A DNA stretch of 64,000 bases. It comes from Laceyella tengchongensis (GTDB taxonomy: Bacteria; Bacillota; Bacilli; Thermoactinomycetales; Thermoactinomycetaceae). A program made the translations under genes and the position numbers. The notes below the pieces were generated by a model. It had not been told where the DNA came from and ran no database searches. It saw only the letters and a list, made by a program, of their open reading frames with translations. Location of the stretch: the NCBI RefSeq assembly GCF_900182735.1, contig NZ_FXTU01000002.1:608147-672146 (forward strand), read 5' to 3'. This document shows, in pieces, positions 1 through 7,476 of this stretch. Position 1 is the stretch's first letter. Each line of letters begins with the position of its first letter.

Positions 1-276
1 TCTCGGTAAGCGCTGTTTGCCTTGCAAAATGTCCAGGCCCAGCGCAGGGTTGGATTGCACCTGGTCGGCAAATCGCTGAAGCTGGCCCATGTCGACGTCG
101 GCTTGCGTCACTTTCATCAGATATTCCAACACCGCGTTCATGCCACCATTATCGAAAGCCTCTTTGGCGCCGTCCATGATTTTGCCCAATTGCTCTTCAG
201 TCAACACCTTGCGCCCCATGATCGTATTGATCATTTGCGCCAATTCTTTCATGGAAAACTCGTTGTTTCGTGGCAT
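1..276 (-). CDS. Conserved hypothetical protein, C-terminus beyond the window
   Basis: An open frame on the minus strand runs from an ATG at 276 off the left edge, giving at least 92 residues. The start is placed at 276 because an AGGAGG lies 11 bases upstream. An in-frame ATG at 285 is only 2 bases from that site. The visible part (begins MPRNNEFSMKELAQMINTIM) is amphipathic and helical, with no signal peptide, membrane segment or motif I recognise. The repeated 'FDNGGMNAVLEYLMKVTQ' pattern suggests a helical bundle. Function is unknown. The opposite strand also has long open frames here, but they lack ribosome sites and mirror this gene. Confidence 0.6.
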   Translation of the reverse strand, partial: MPRNNEFSMKELAQMINTIMGRKVLTEEQLGKIMDGAKEAFDNGGMNAVLEYLMKVTQADVDMGQLQRFADQVQSNPALGLDILQGKQRLPR

Positions 277-467
277 CTCATTCATTCCCTCCTGTTTGCG
301 CACTCGTTACACCATATGCCACGTTTGCCCATCCCGTCCCGGGCATACGCCCAAATCAGCGCGCCCAAGCCGTGGAAAATGGACGAATTACCTATTACTT
401 CCAACCGCCACGCTGTATATAAAGTTGATAGCACGTTTCTATATCTCAGCGAGAAAGGATGGCTCGC

Positions 468-602
468 ATGGATCACGCTTTGAAGCTTTGCCGCTCCCAA
501 TATGTGGCGCCCCCCCACCGTCTCCATCCGTGGCAGTGCCTGTTGCTCTTTCTTTTGATTGTCCCCACCATTTTCGTCTTCGTTGAAAGCCTGTGCCCCT
601 AG
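468..602 (+). CDS. Small YjcZ-like hydrophobic protein, divergent
   Basis: A 44-residue frame starts at ATG 468, eight bases after an AAAGGA site. Its C-terminal half (LLLFLLIVPTIFVFV) closely resembles the membrane segment of the two YjcZ proteins just downstream (LLIFLLVIATIFVFV). The YjcZ N-terminal motif (SGYYGGFGWRQ) is replaced by an unrelated segment with two prolines and two histidines, and the Cys/Gly-rich tail is reduced to SLCP. It may be a diverged third paralogue or a decaying copy. Same strand and spacing as the intact pair. Confidence 0.4.
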   Translation: MDHALKLCRSQYVAPPHRLHPWQCLLLFLLIVPTIFVFVESLCP

Positions 603-749
603 ACAGAATCCCATTTTACCGCAATCTGGACACCCGCCTTTCCCACCCTTTCCACCGGGGCATAGAGTAAAGCAACTGCTGATGAAAGTTTAAAGACTTT
701 TATCAACCACTCTTTCATTCAGCTAAATCAGATCAAAGGAGGAATCGCT

Positions 750-869
750 ATGAGCGGTTATTATGGTGGCTTTGGCTGGAGACAACTTCTTATCTTCCTG
801 TTGGTGATCGCGACGATCTTCGTCTTCGTCGGATGCGGATTCAGCTATAAAGGCGGCGGTTACTGCTAA
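750..869 (+). CDS. YjcZ family sporulation-associated small membrane protein
   Basis: A 39-residue protein (MSGYYGGFGWRQLL...) with the typical layout of the YjcZ/YjcZ-like family: a Gly/Tyr-rich head, a single hydrophobic segment at about residues 13-27, and a short Cys/Gly tail. It starts at ATG 750 after a strong AAAGGAGG. Members of this family are tiny spore-associated proteins of unknown molecular role in Bacillales. Followed 60 bases later by a near-identical paralogue, so the pair is a recent tandem duplication. Confidence 0.85.
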   Translation: MSGYYGGFGWRQLLIFLLVIATIFVFVGCGFSYKGGGYC

Positions 870-929
870 GCGATGTAACTTCGCTTGCGGCAGGCCGCAT
901 CTCTCCTGAACCTGAAAGGGGGTGTAATC

Positions 930-1040
930 ATGAGCGGATATTACGGCGGATTCGGTTGGAGACAGCTCTTGATCTTCCTGCTGGTTATCGCGACCATCTT
1001 CGTGTTTGTAGCCGGATGCCATGGCAGAGGATATTGCTAA
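930..1040 (+). CDS. YjcZ family sporulation-associated small membrane protein, second copy
   Basis: A 36-residue paralogue of the gene at 750-869. Residues 1-27 are identical between the two, while the tails differ (AGCHGRGYC here, GCGFSYKGGGYC there). The site AAAGGGGGTG precedes the ATG. The gene is followed by a strong palindromic terminator at 1121-1150. It is probably cotranscribed with the first copy. Confidence 0.85.
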   Translation: MSGYYGGFGWRQLLIFLLVIATIFVFVAGCHGRGYC

Positions 1041-1120
1041 AGCATCTTTGTCGGCGGATGCTTCCCAAATAAGAAAATGCATAAGCCTCCACCTCCAAAG
1101 CGTTGGTGGCCAGGAGTGAA

Positions 1121-1150
1121 AAAAGCGCCCTCTGATCAGAGGGCGCTTTT
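1121..1150. terminator. Bidirectional intrinsic terminator
   Basis: A perfect palindrome: AAAAGCGCCCTCTGA and its complement, flanked by A and T runs. It sits between the plus-strand YjcZ genes and the minus-strand oxidoreductase gene that ends at 1153, so it can end transcription from both sides. Confidence 0.85.
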
Positions 1151-1152
1151 CA

Positions 1153-2352
1153 TTATCTGCGCAACCGCACATAGGCGCGAATGACTTTGTCCACCCAGTC
1201 CCCCCACCAAACGGGCAACGAATGGGCCCAACTTGTCCGATTTTGCTGCAACAACTGCTGAAAGCGCTCTGGACGATCTAGACATACGCGGTTCCGCTTG
1301 GCTTCGCGCAATGCCTCCACCGGGCCATCCACATCCGGCCCTACCGCATGGATTCCTGCAATCGCCCCATCTCGGCGGGTGATCAGCTTGACGAGTCCCG
1401 TCATTCGCTGCGCGCGCCATACCCGAGCACCTTCATCCTCTTGCCGCGCTTGCTCCTCACTCATACCCACTGCCACTAAGGGCGGATCGGTCTTGACAAT
1501 TCGGGGAGCAATGGAGTAATCGATTCGGTGTTTGGTGCCCAAAAGGGCATTCATCGTCACTCGCCTGACTTCTTCCGGCCAAACACCGCAATCGGGACGC
1601 CCATGGACTTGCGGCCCAACGGCATAGATATGGGAGCAGGAAGTCCGCATCCACGAGTCCGTAACCACCCCTCCCTCCTTGTAGGTCAATCCCAATTCCG
1701 CCAATCCCAGGCCGGACACTTGGGGTAAAGACGCATCCGCCGATACGATTTCATCGATTTCCAAGGCTTCAACCAAACCGTCAAACTGCAACTGGATGAT
1801 CTTTTTGTTGGCGCGTTGTACCACTTTCACCACTTGGGTGTGACATCGCACTCTGACTCCTTCTTGCTGCAACGATGCTTCCAAAATGGATAGGCACTCC
1901 GGATCATAGTCTGGCAACAAGCGGGTGCCTGTTTCAACCACCGTCACCTGGGCCCCTTGACGGGCAAGAGCTTGGGCCCATTCGATTCCATGCGGTGTTC
2001 CGCCCAGCACAACCCACTTTTTGGTTGGCGGCTGCCTCCAACCGCTCTCTTCTGTCACTTCCCCGGTTGCGGCTACACTTGCGGGCTCCGGAACCTCCCG
2101 GACGCGTTCCAAAGCGATGATGAATGCCTTACCCGCTAATCGCACCTGTCCAGCCACTTCTACTTCATGTTCTGTAAGAAAGCGCACGCTCCCCTTGTAC
2201 ACATCCACCATGCCCTCGTAGGCGAAAAAGTCCTCTTCTCCCACGCCGCCCGGGTCCAGCAAAGCCACATGGGCACCCCAGGTGGCCGCTTGGCCGGCAA
2301 TGACTGAGCCCAATCTTCCGCCACCAATCACAATGAGTTGATATCGCTTCAT
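1153..2352 (-). CDS. Degenerate pyridine nucleotide-disulfide oxidoreductase family protein
   Basis: A 399-residue protein with the fold signature of the dihydrolipoamide dehydrogenase/mercuric reductase family: an FAD-type dinucleotide motif at residues 9-14 (GGGRLG) and a central second dinucleotide motif (VVLGGTPHGIEWAQAL). It is shorter than the usual 450-470 residues. The redox-active CxxxxC motif near the N-terminus is absent, the FAD-contacting 'GD' element is replaced by VGPQV, and the C-terminal catalytic His/Glu pair is not visible. Start chosen at ATG 2352 (MKRYQLIVIGGG) with AAAGGG nine bases upstream; in-frame ATGs at 2370 and 2388 add only a basic extension. It is probably not a normal disulfide reductase. 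Confidence 0.7.
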   Translation of the reverse strand: MKRYQLIVIGGGRLGSVIAGQAATWGAHVALLDPGGVGEEDFFAYEGMVDVYKGSVRFLTEHEVEVAGQVRLAGKAFIIALERVREVPEPASVAATGEVTEESGWRQPPTKKWVVLGGTPHGIEWAQALARQGAQVTVVETGTRLLPDYDPECLSILEASLQQEGVRVRCHTQVVKVVQRANKKIIQLQFDGLVEALEIDEIVSADASLPQVSGLGLAELGLTYKEGGVVTDSWMRTSCSHIYAVGPQVHGRPDCGVWPEEVRRVTMNALLGTKHRIDYSIAPRIVKTDPPLVAVGMSEEQARQEDEGARVWRAQRMTGLVKLITRRDGAIAGIHAVGPDVDGPVEALREAKRNRVCLDRPERFQQLLQQNRTSWAHSLPVWWGDWVDKVIRAYVRLRR

Positions 2353-2460
2353 TTTTTTCGTCCCTTTCATCCAGCCTCGCCCTTTCATTTTAAAACGCTA
2401 TCAAATCATTTGTGAAGAAAAGGACGAAACAAAAAACGAGCCGTGGAAACTCCCGGCTCG

Positions 2461-2703
2461 CTAAATTTCAGGATAAGGCGCAACCGATTGGATCAAGCAT
2501 TTACTTTGGTCTTTGCCGAGCAGATGGAGCAACATGTGATATTGTTCAATCAACATCACTTCAAAAAAACGCAAGTCTTGTTTTAATTTGTGATTTTCCT
2601 GGGTCAACCGTTTCATTTGTTGCCCCATCTGTTCCACTTGCTCTTCCAGTTGGGATATGCGGACATGGCTGAGTTCACGGGCGGACTTGCTTGGATTAGG
2701 CAA
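2461..2703 (-). CDS. Small coiled-coil protein
   Basis: An 80-residue protein starting at TTG 2703 with AGGTGG six bases upstream. Residues 15-50 form a clear heptad pattern rich in Gln, Glu and Leu (QLEEQVEQMGQQMKRLTQEN), followed by an amphipathic segment with a Tyr-His pair. It lies 41 bases downstream of the rsfA-type gene on the same strand, so the two are probably cotranscribed. Function unknown; it may be a partner of the RsfA protein, which also has a coiled coil. Confidence 0.55.
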   Translation of the reverse strand: MPNPSKSARELSHVRISQLEEQVEQMGQQMKRLTQENHKLKQDLRFFEVMLIEQYHMLLHLLGKDQSKCLIQSVAPYPEI

Positions 2704-2744
2704 TATTCGCCACCTACTTTCTCCCCATTGGCTGCTACTTTATC

Positions 2745-3308
2745 TTATGATGATTCCCCTATTCCGCTATCCGCATTTACCTGTTGTCCTTTCTCATTTT
2801 TAATGACAAGCTCCGGCATCTCCGCTTGTTTTCGCACCGATTGCAACATCCGCAAGAGATCTTGGTACTTGTCTTTCACTTCGTTTTCATACCAATCGTA
2901 GGATTGCCGCTCTTCTTTTAGTTTGCTATTCTCCGATTCAAGCTCGCGCAAAGCTTTCTCCGCGTCAGCCAAGCGTTTGGTCAGCCGTTTGACCTCATCT
3001 TTGGCCCGGCGCCCTTCCCGATCTAGCTCTTTGATGAGCGGAATCACTTGCGTCAACGACTCCAATTGATCCCCTTTTTTCTTTTTTAATTGTCTATAAA
3101 CACGCTTCTTCTTCGCGTCGGCATAGGCCTTCAGGTCTTGTTGCCTAAGCACGGCGTTCCAGCGAAAACCGCAGGCTCCTGGTGTTCGGTTCAACTTCCG
3201 GCCTACTTCCTCAAACGCTTCGATCTGCGTTTTGCCACTTTCGATTGCCGTTAACGCAAACTCACGCAACAGTTGGTCTTCCTCTTCTGTCCAGCGACGC
3301 CCTTTCAT
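2745..3308 (-). CDS. rsfA: RsfA-family prespore transcription factor
   Basis: A 187-residue protein with an N-terminal Myb/SANT-like DNA-binding domain (residues 1-60: RRWTEEEDQLL ... TQIEAFEEVG ... RTPGACGFRWNAVLR), a signature of the RsfA/YlbO family. In Bacillus subtilis RsfA is a prespore-specific regulator that modulates sigma-F-dependent genes. Residues 75-160 are a charged coiled coil, and the C-terminus is acidic. Initiates at ATG 3308 after a GGGAGGGG. Presence of the gene supports a spore-forming host. B. subtilis has several paralogues, so the symbol indicates family rather than strict orthology. Confidence 0.8.
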   Translation of the reverse strand: MKGRRWTEEEDQLLREFALTAIESGKTQIEAFEEVGRKLNRTPGACGFRWNAVLRQQDLKAYADAKKKRVYRQLKKKKGDQLESLTQVIPLIKELDREGRRAKDEVKRLTKRLADAEKALRELESENSKLKEERQSYDWYENEVKDKYQDLLRMLQSVRKQAEMPELVIKNEKGQQVNADSGIGESS

Positions 3309-3401
3309 ATCTATTCTGCCCCTCCCCTCACTTTCATCCTGTGAACAATATTTTTCTATATATATTATGTAGTCAGGAAGGGAGGATATTATGTTTCAAA
3401 C

Positions 3402-3782
3402 TTAAAATCCCATCTCATGCAACCGAGGGAGTGGCCCCACGGGAATCGACAGTTGCTCCAAGTCTGGCAACGCCATGCTCGCTTGACCTTCTGGCAAACG
3501 CTCTAAGCACAAGGCCAGCCACGCCAGCAACGCATCCACATCCACTCCGTCGCGTTCAGGGCGGAAAGGCGACAGATAGCGATAGGCGCTTGTAGCCAAT
3601 TTACGCGCTCCCCGCACTTTACCGCGCTTCAGTTGGTGCATGATCGCCGCAATCTGGATCAGTCCGTGATAGAAATCATTGTCCCGCTGTGTTTGCCAAA
3701 GCTCCTCCAACACTTCATGCGCTTCCCAATATTCTTCGGCGTGATAATGGCGGAAGAAGCTGAGATAATTGGTGTGGTACAT
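3402..3782 (-). CDS. DUF309 domain protein
   Basis: A 126-residue protein of the DUF309 family (YpuF-like). The signature is near the N-terminus: FFRHYHAEEYWEAHEVLEELW, with conserved His/Glu residues that could bind a metal, followed by a second helix with IQIAAIMHQLKRGK. Start placed at ATG 3782 because GGAAAGGGAG lies just upstream; an open frame extends 22 codons further but has no ribosome site. Biochemical role of the family is unknown. Confidence 0.8.
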   Translation of the reverse strand: MYHTNYLSFFRHYHAEEYWEAHEVLEELWQTQRDNDFYHGLIQIAAIMHQLKRGKVRGARKLATSAYRYLSPFRPERDGVDVDALLAWLALCLERLPEGQASMALPDLEQLSIPVGPLPRLHEMGF

Positions 3783-3910
3783 CGCCAACTCCCTTTCCTC
3801 TCTCCAAACGCGCGGGAGACCTCGCTTTTCCCGGCGAAGGAAAATCATTCATCCGATTTCATTTTATATGAACTTGCCCCACCAAGGGAACCTTGCCTAA
3901 AAAAGGCAAA

Positions 3911-3938
3911 GAAAAAAGACCAGGTTCCGTTCCTGGTC
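3911..3938 (-). terminator. Intrinsic terminator (minus strand)
   Basis: Hairpin GACCAGG / CCTGGTC with a 7-base loop followed, reading the minus strand, by TTTTTTC. It ends transcription of the TPR gene at 4096-4815. The rest of the 3783-4095 interval shows no gene. Confidence 0.8.
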
Positions 3939-4095
3939 ACATGAAAGAGGGTCAAGATTAAGGAGTTAAAAGAAGCGTGGTAGCGTAAGCAAGAAGGTCA
4001 ACCTTACTTACAGGAACCATTTTATCACGCTCCGCGAATTTTGTCGATATGGTGTCGAGGGTTGTTTTCGAACTTTTTCAATTTTGCCCTTCTTT

Positions 4096-4815
4096 TCAAA
4101 TCACCCAACGCTTCCAAAACATAAAGATTTTCGGCGTGTTTGTCGCTTTCAGCACCTGCGCGAATTGATTTCGCAACACTTTGTTCTTCGGATCGAGACG
4201 CATCGCCATTTTGAGATGTTTGGCCGCTTCCTCATAGCGCTCCATCTCCATGAACAAACGGGCTTTCCCTAGATGGTAGCGGGGGTGCTCCATATAATAT
4301 TGTTGCGCCAATTCAAAATGCAACAGCGCCTGTCCCGTTTTGCCGCGCAACAAACAAATCTCCGCAATCAAGATATGGCTCAGCGCGTCGGTAGGCTCCA
4401 ACTCCAACCCCCGCAACAACAAGTTTTGTGCCATGGTGATACAATCGGTGTGGGTCATCAAATAACGGGCATACTCCCGGTACCCTCTGCTGAAGTGGGG
4501 AAACCGGTGCAAAATCGCTTGATAAGACCGGCCCGCTTCCGTCAACTCCTGTTGGGCTTCCAATATTTGCGCATACAGCAGATGCGCTTCTTTGTGATCC
4601 GGTGCAAGGGCGAGCGCGCTTTCCACAGCCTGGTGCGCCCGGCTCCAATATTGCTTTCTAACCTCCAGCACAGCCAACATCAAAAAATACTCCGCTTGAG
4701 GCTCCTCTTTGATCATGCGTTCCAGTTTTGCCCGATTGCGGCGGTAGCTCCCCGATATATACCGCTTCCCTTGTGCCTCCCTTGCGAAATCCAACTCGAT
4801 AATGGGTCCGGCCAC
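4096..4815 (-). CDS. Tetratricopeptide repeat protein
   Basis: A 239-residue soluble protein made of about five TPR-like helical pairs. The clearest are residues 40-75 (AEYFLMLAVLEVRKQYWSRA), 77-108, 145-175 and 180-213 (HLGKARLFMEMERYEEAAKH). TPR arrays mediate protein-protein contacts; the partner cannot be read from the sequence. Starts at GTG 4815 (ValAlaGlyPro) with GGGGGAGAG seven bases upstream. Followed by a good terminator, so likely a single-gene unit or the end of an operon with the DUF3907 gene, 55 bases upstream. Confidence 0.75.
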   Translation of the reverse strand: MAGPIIELDFAREAQGKRYISGSYRRNRAKLERMIKEEPQAEYFLMLAVLEVRKQYWSRAHQAVESALALAPDHKEAHLLYAQILEAQQELTEAGRSYQAILHRFPHFSRGYREYARYLMTHTDCITMAQNLLLRGLELEPTDALSHILIAEICLLRGKTGQALLHFELAQQYYMEHPRYHLGKARLFMEMERYEEAAKHLKMAMRLDPKNKVLRNQFAQVLKATNTPKIFMFWKRWVI

Positions 4816-4870
4816 GTTTCTCTCCCCCTTTATCTAATATAACATCCTAAGCGCAGCTACCTGATCGCGA

Positions 4871-5365
4871 TCACAGACGCATGCGGGTCACATCGTCCGT
4901 CTCGTAACAGTCCAGCTCATCCCGCAATGTGGTGAACAATCCCGACAACGAGAGCGTAACGCGGCGCAACATGGTCGGCGGCGTCTGCCGAAAAATAATG
5001 CTGTCACCCCGGGTGTAACTATATCGGCTGTTTTCCCAATACACTTCGTTTTGGGGATGATAGAAGAAATGAACACAAGTATGGGCGATGTTACGCAACG
5101 CTTTTTCCGCAAGCTCCTGATGAAAATCAGCACGGCGCAACACCCGGCTCACCTGTTCATAGCCCCGTTCGCAGGCGACGCTCAGATAGCGCAAATCGTG
5201 CAAAAACTCCCGAACGTACGCTTCCTGCTCTTTGGTTGCTGGTGTGAACTCACTCGTCAGCTGCGGCACGGCGGTATAATCCAAAAACTCGTTCAGTTGT
5301 GTCTTGGCCTCTTTCAAATGTTCCTTCACCAGAATGCACAGCTCTTTGGTTTGCTCGGCTGGCAT
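4871..5365 (-). CDS. ypuI: YpuI-family (DUF3907) protein
   Basis: A 164-residue protein whose C-terminal half carries the pattern typical of Bacillus YpuI: CVHFFYHPQNEVYWENSRYS, then RGDSIIFRQTPP and DELDCYETD. The N-terminal half is a helical region. The function of this Bacillales family is not known. Starts at ATG 5365 with AGGGGG ten bases upstream. Same strand as the TPR gene, which begins 55 bases further on. Recognition is from memory of the family pattern, without alignment. Confidence 0.65.
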   Translation of the reverse strand: MPAEQTKELCILVKEHLKEAKTQLNEFLDYTAVPQLTSEFTPATKEQEAYVREFLHDLRYLSVACERGYEQVSRVLRRADFHQELAEKALRNIAHTCVHFFYHPQNEVYWENSRYSYTRGDSIIFRQTPPTMLRRVTLSLSGLFTTLRDELDCYETDDVTRMRL

Positions 5366-5540
5366 GATGAAACAACCCCCTGTTGCGACAAACTACGCCC
5401 ATGTTAAATTTCCACTTTTAGTATATCATATGGCCCATTTCATTTCTGCAATCAATTTAGATATTTTAAAAATAAGAAGAGAGAAAAAGACTAGGACATT
5501 AGAAGGAATTCATATTATGAAACAAGAATTTACCGAAACC

Positions 5541-5595
5541 AAGGCGTGTCTGATCCTTATGATATGCGTCAACGCGACTTGCCAGACACACCTAG
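5541..5595. repeat. MITE-like palindromic repeat, short copy
   Basis: About 55 bases bounded by GGCGTGTCTGAT at the left and CTTGCCAGACACACCTAG at the right, which are imperfect inverted repeats of each other. The same ends bound a 139-base element at 16375-16513. The right-hand ends of both copies, read inward, share the pattern GGTGTGnCTGGCAAnTC. It lies just upstream of the thioesterase gene. Confidence 0.55.
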
Positions 5596-5621
5596 TTTAA
5601 ATCCCACTGGAGGAATGGCAT

Positions 5622-6095
5622 ATGAACACAACTTGGCCACCCACCGATTTGGCCCAATGGAGCACACAATTCCGCTTTATCACTCCTATCCAGGTCCGCT
5701 TCTCCGACACTGACATGTTGGGGCATATCAATAATGTGAGTTACTTCAGCTATTTCGAGCATGGCAGGATCGCTTATCTGGAAAAATTGGGTCTGACCCG
5801 TTATTTATTGCAGTCCCCGACAGAGCCGGGCGGATATATTGTCACGGCCAATCTAGAATGCCAATATCTGCGAGAAATACATTTCGGCAAAGACGTGCGC
5901 CTAGGTGTCCGCGTCAGTCGCATTGGAACAAGCAGCTTGGATATTGAATACGCTTTATTTTTGGCAGAGGAAGAAATCATCGCCGCCATCGGACGCGGCA
6001 CAGTGGTCTATGTCAATCCCACGACTGGCAAAAGCCAGCCTTTACCTGAACAGGCGAAAGAATTGATTCGCTCCTTTGAAGAAGAACGGCCTTAA
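5622..6095 (+). CDS. Acyl-CoA thioesterase, hotdog fold (4HBT)
   Basis: A 157-residue protein with the 4-hydroxybenzoyl-CoA thioesterase-type signature near the N-terminus: VRFSDTDMLGHINNVSYFSYFEHGR, where the Asp of DTDMLGH and the following Asn-Asn are the usual catalytic/binding residues. It would hydrolyse an acyl-CoA thioester in the cytoplasm; the natural substrate is unknown. Preceded by GGAGGAATGGCAT. A GC-rich hairpin follows the stop codon. Single gene on the plus strand between minus-strand genes. Confidence 0.8.
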   Translation: MNTTWPPTDLAQWSTQFRFITPIQVRFSDTDMLGHINNVSYFSYFEHGRIAYLEKLGLTRYLLQSPTEPGGYIVTANLECQYLREIHFGKDVRLGVRVSRIGTSSLDIEYALFLAEEEIIAAIGRGTVVYVNPTTGKSQPLPEQAKELIRSFEEERP

Positions 6096-6111
6096 TCAGC
6101 CACAACCAACA

Positions 6112-6140
6112 CTCCCCGCACCTTCAAGGCGTGCGGGGAG
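6112..6140 (+). terminator. Hairpin after thioesterase gene, weak terminator
   Basis: CTCCCCGCAC pairs perfectly with GTGCGGGGAG across a 9-base loop, but no T-run follows on either strand. It may still end transcription of the thioesterase gene or protect the 3' end. Confidence 0.45.
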
Positions 6141-6150
6141 GAAACACAGC

Positions 6151-6333
6151 TTATCTGATGGGGCGCTTTCGCAACACATGGGGGGCTCCAGCTATCTGTT
6201 CGATCGGCGTCTTCTCCTCAAACGCGGGGTATTCCCCATACGATTTCCGAGCGTCAGGATATAGATTGATTGTGCTAGTATGATCATGCAGCTCCAAAAA
6301 ACGGTCTTCAAACACGCCCGGCGCTTGGATAAA
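6151..6333 (-). pseudogene. Possible gene remnant, open frame without a clear start
   Basis: The minus strand is open for 60 codons, from after a TAG at 6334-6336 to a TAA at 6151. A GTG at 6315 has no ribosome site. The translation has protein-like composition (for example FLELHDHTSTINLYPDARKS) and ends in a proline/arginine-rich tail, resembling the C-terminus of a real protein. I could not assign a family. Between 6334 and 6561 I see only a weak interrupted hairpin (6363-6385) and no gene. Confidence 0.3.
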
Positions 6334-6561
6334 CTAGAAAAAGCGAATGATAAATAGCAAAGGCCAGGATGAGAAATCCCTGGTCTTCTGTTACATACTC
6401 CGACATGCTTTAAAACATGTCAGCTCGTATTGATACGAATAAATTTAAGAGAATGATATTTGGATTCCGTTTCTACTGGAAGATATAAAGAAACTCATTT
6501 GTTGTTTTGGGTAGCAGCGTTTGTACTGGGGGACATACATAAAGGACGATAGATTAAAAAC

Positions 6562-6969
6562 CTATCGCCCCTTATGTTTTGCCTTTCTTTTGGCAATTTT
6601 TATCTCCCTTTTTTTCTTGGCCAATGCTTCTTTCTCCTCTTTACTCAGTATTTTTCGTTCTTTTTTGCGCTCTTGCAGTTCCAATTGCAATGCCTCATGG
6701 GCATAGGTAGAGACCCCTTTTTGTTGCATCTCTTTGGCCACTTGGCGAGCGAGGCGTTTAGGGTTGACTTTTTTCTCTTTCTTTTCTATATCTACTTGGA
6801 ATTTGCGTTTTTCAATATGAGCGAGCAATTTCTTGTTGACAAAATCGAGAATTTCAGTATCTTTTGGCTCTGATCCAAATATGACTTGGCCTGCGCGTAG
6901 TTTGTTATCAATGGTTTCTTCAATAATTCCAACCCAAAATTGACCGTCATGATAAACGGTTAACTTCAT
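6562..6969 (-). CDS. yjdF: YjdF family protein (DUF2992)
   Basis: A 135-residue protein: a compact N-terminal domain (MKLTVYHDGQFWVGIIEE...) of the YjdF type and a long, very Lys/Glu/Arg-rich C-terminal coiled coil (residues 75-135). The start is ATG 6969, preceded by a GAGGGGGAACC site; the frame continues upstream only because it runs into the riboswitch at 7003-7105. YjdF proteins are of unknown function and are characteristically controlled by the yjdF RNA, an azaaromatic-sensing riboswitch class, which suggests a role in tolerating such compounds. Confidence 0.85.
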   Translation of the reverse strand: MKLTVYHDGQFWVGIIEETIDNKLRAGQVIFGSEPKDTEILDFVNKKLLAHIEKRKFQVDIEKKEKKVNPKRLARQVAKEMQQKGVSTYAHEALQLELQERKKERKILSKEEKEALAKKKREIKIAKRKAKHKGR

Positions 6970-7002
6970 TTCAGGTTCCCCCTCTAAAAAAATCTGAATA
7001 AT

Positions 7003-7105
7003 AAAGGAATGATGGACGAGCCCGAGGGGGCAAGGATACTTCATTAGGGGTTCGCACCCTAATGTTACTGGACTACCAACCAGTAATGTGATTTTTCATT
7101 CCTTT
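7003..7105 (-). promoter_or_regulatory. yjdF-type riboswitch
   Basis: A 103-base structured leader directly upstream of yjdF. The closing stem is a perfect 10-bp pair (AAAGGAATGA at one end, TCATTCCTTT at the other). Inside are a TTACTGG/CCAGTAA hairpin (7065-7086), a TTAGGG/CCCTAA hairpin (7044-7062) and a GC-rich GCCC/GGGC hairpin near 7020-7034, joined by a conserved-looking CCCCTAATGAAG. Position, size and gene context match the yjdF RNA class. The downstream ribosome site lies about 25 bases after the element, compatible with translational control. Confidence 0.75.
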
Positions 7106-7134
7106 TATATCGACTCCGTTTGTGTTCCCGTTTA

Positions 7135-7160
7135 GGAAAAGGGAGGCCTCGTGAGAGGCC
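7135..7160 (-). terminator. Intrinsic terminator (minus strand)
   Basis: Hairpin GGCCTC-TCAC-GAGGCC followed on the minus strand by CCCTTTTCC. It closes the minus-strand operon 8599-7233 just before the yjdF leader begins. Confidence 0.7.
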
Positions 7161-7232
7161 AGATCATTTTATTGCAAATCGTCCTTATTTTCTCTGATGT
7201 TTTAGCTCTATTAGCCATTCACCAGACATGCC

Positions 7233-7421
7233 CTAGTGGTAATATTGGCACATGCGCTTTTTTGCAATCGTTTCAGCGACAATGTAATAAATCTCTTCTT
7301 CTTTTAATGCCGACACTTCACCATAGATGAGGATTTGTGCTTCTTTTTCTGTTTCCGTCAACAGCTCATGTATTTCGGGCATCCGGTCCAACACTAAGCG
7401 GGACAAGGTTACCGCTTGCAT
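7233..7421 (-). CDS. Small hypothetical protein
   Basis: A 62-residue, mostly helical and charged protein starting at ATG 7421 after AGAGGTGAGG; a GTG at 7430 is an alternative. The centre (HELLTETEKEAQILIYGEVS) is acidic and the C-terminus is basic with a lone Cys (KKRMCQYYH). No family recognised. It follows the CoA-binding gene by 55 bases and is probably the last gene of that operon. Confidence 0.45.
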   Translation of the reverse strand: MQAVTLSRLVLDRMPEIHELLTETEKEAQILIYGEVSALKEEEIYYIVAETIAKKRMCQYYH

Positions 7422-7476
7422 CCGCCTCACCTCTTGATGTGATGTTTATCCGCTTTCAGCCCTCCTACCATCCACA

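Noticed and set aside
22..586. Long plus-strand reading frames at the left edge
   Set aside because: They mirror a minus-strand gene with a strong AGGAGG, have unlikely composition and no ribosome sites.
282..614. 110-codon minus-strand frame
   Set aside because: It runs antisense to the small YjcZ-like gene, has no ribosome site and no protein-like pattern.
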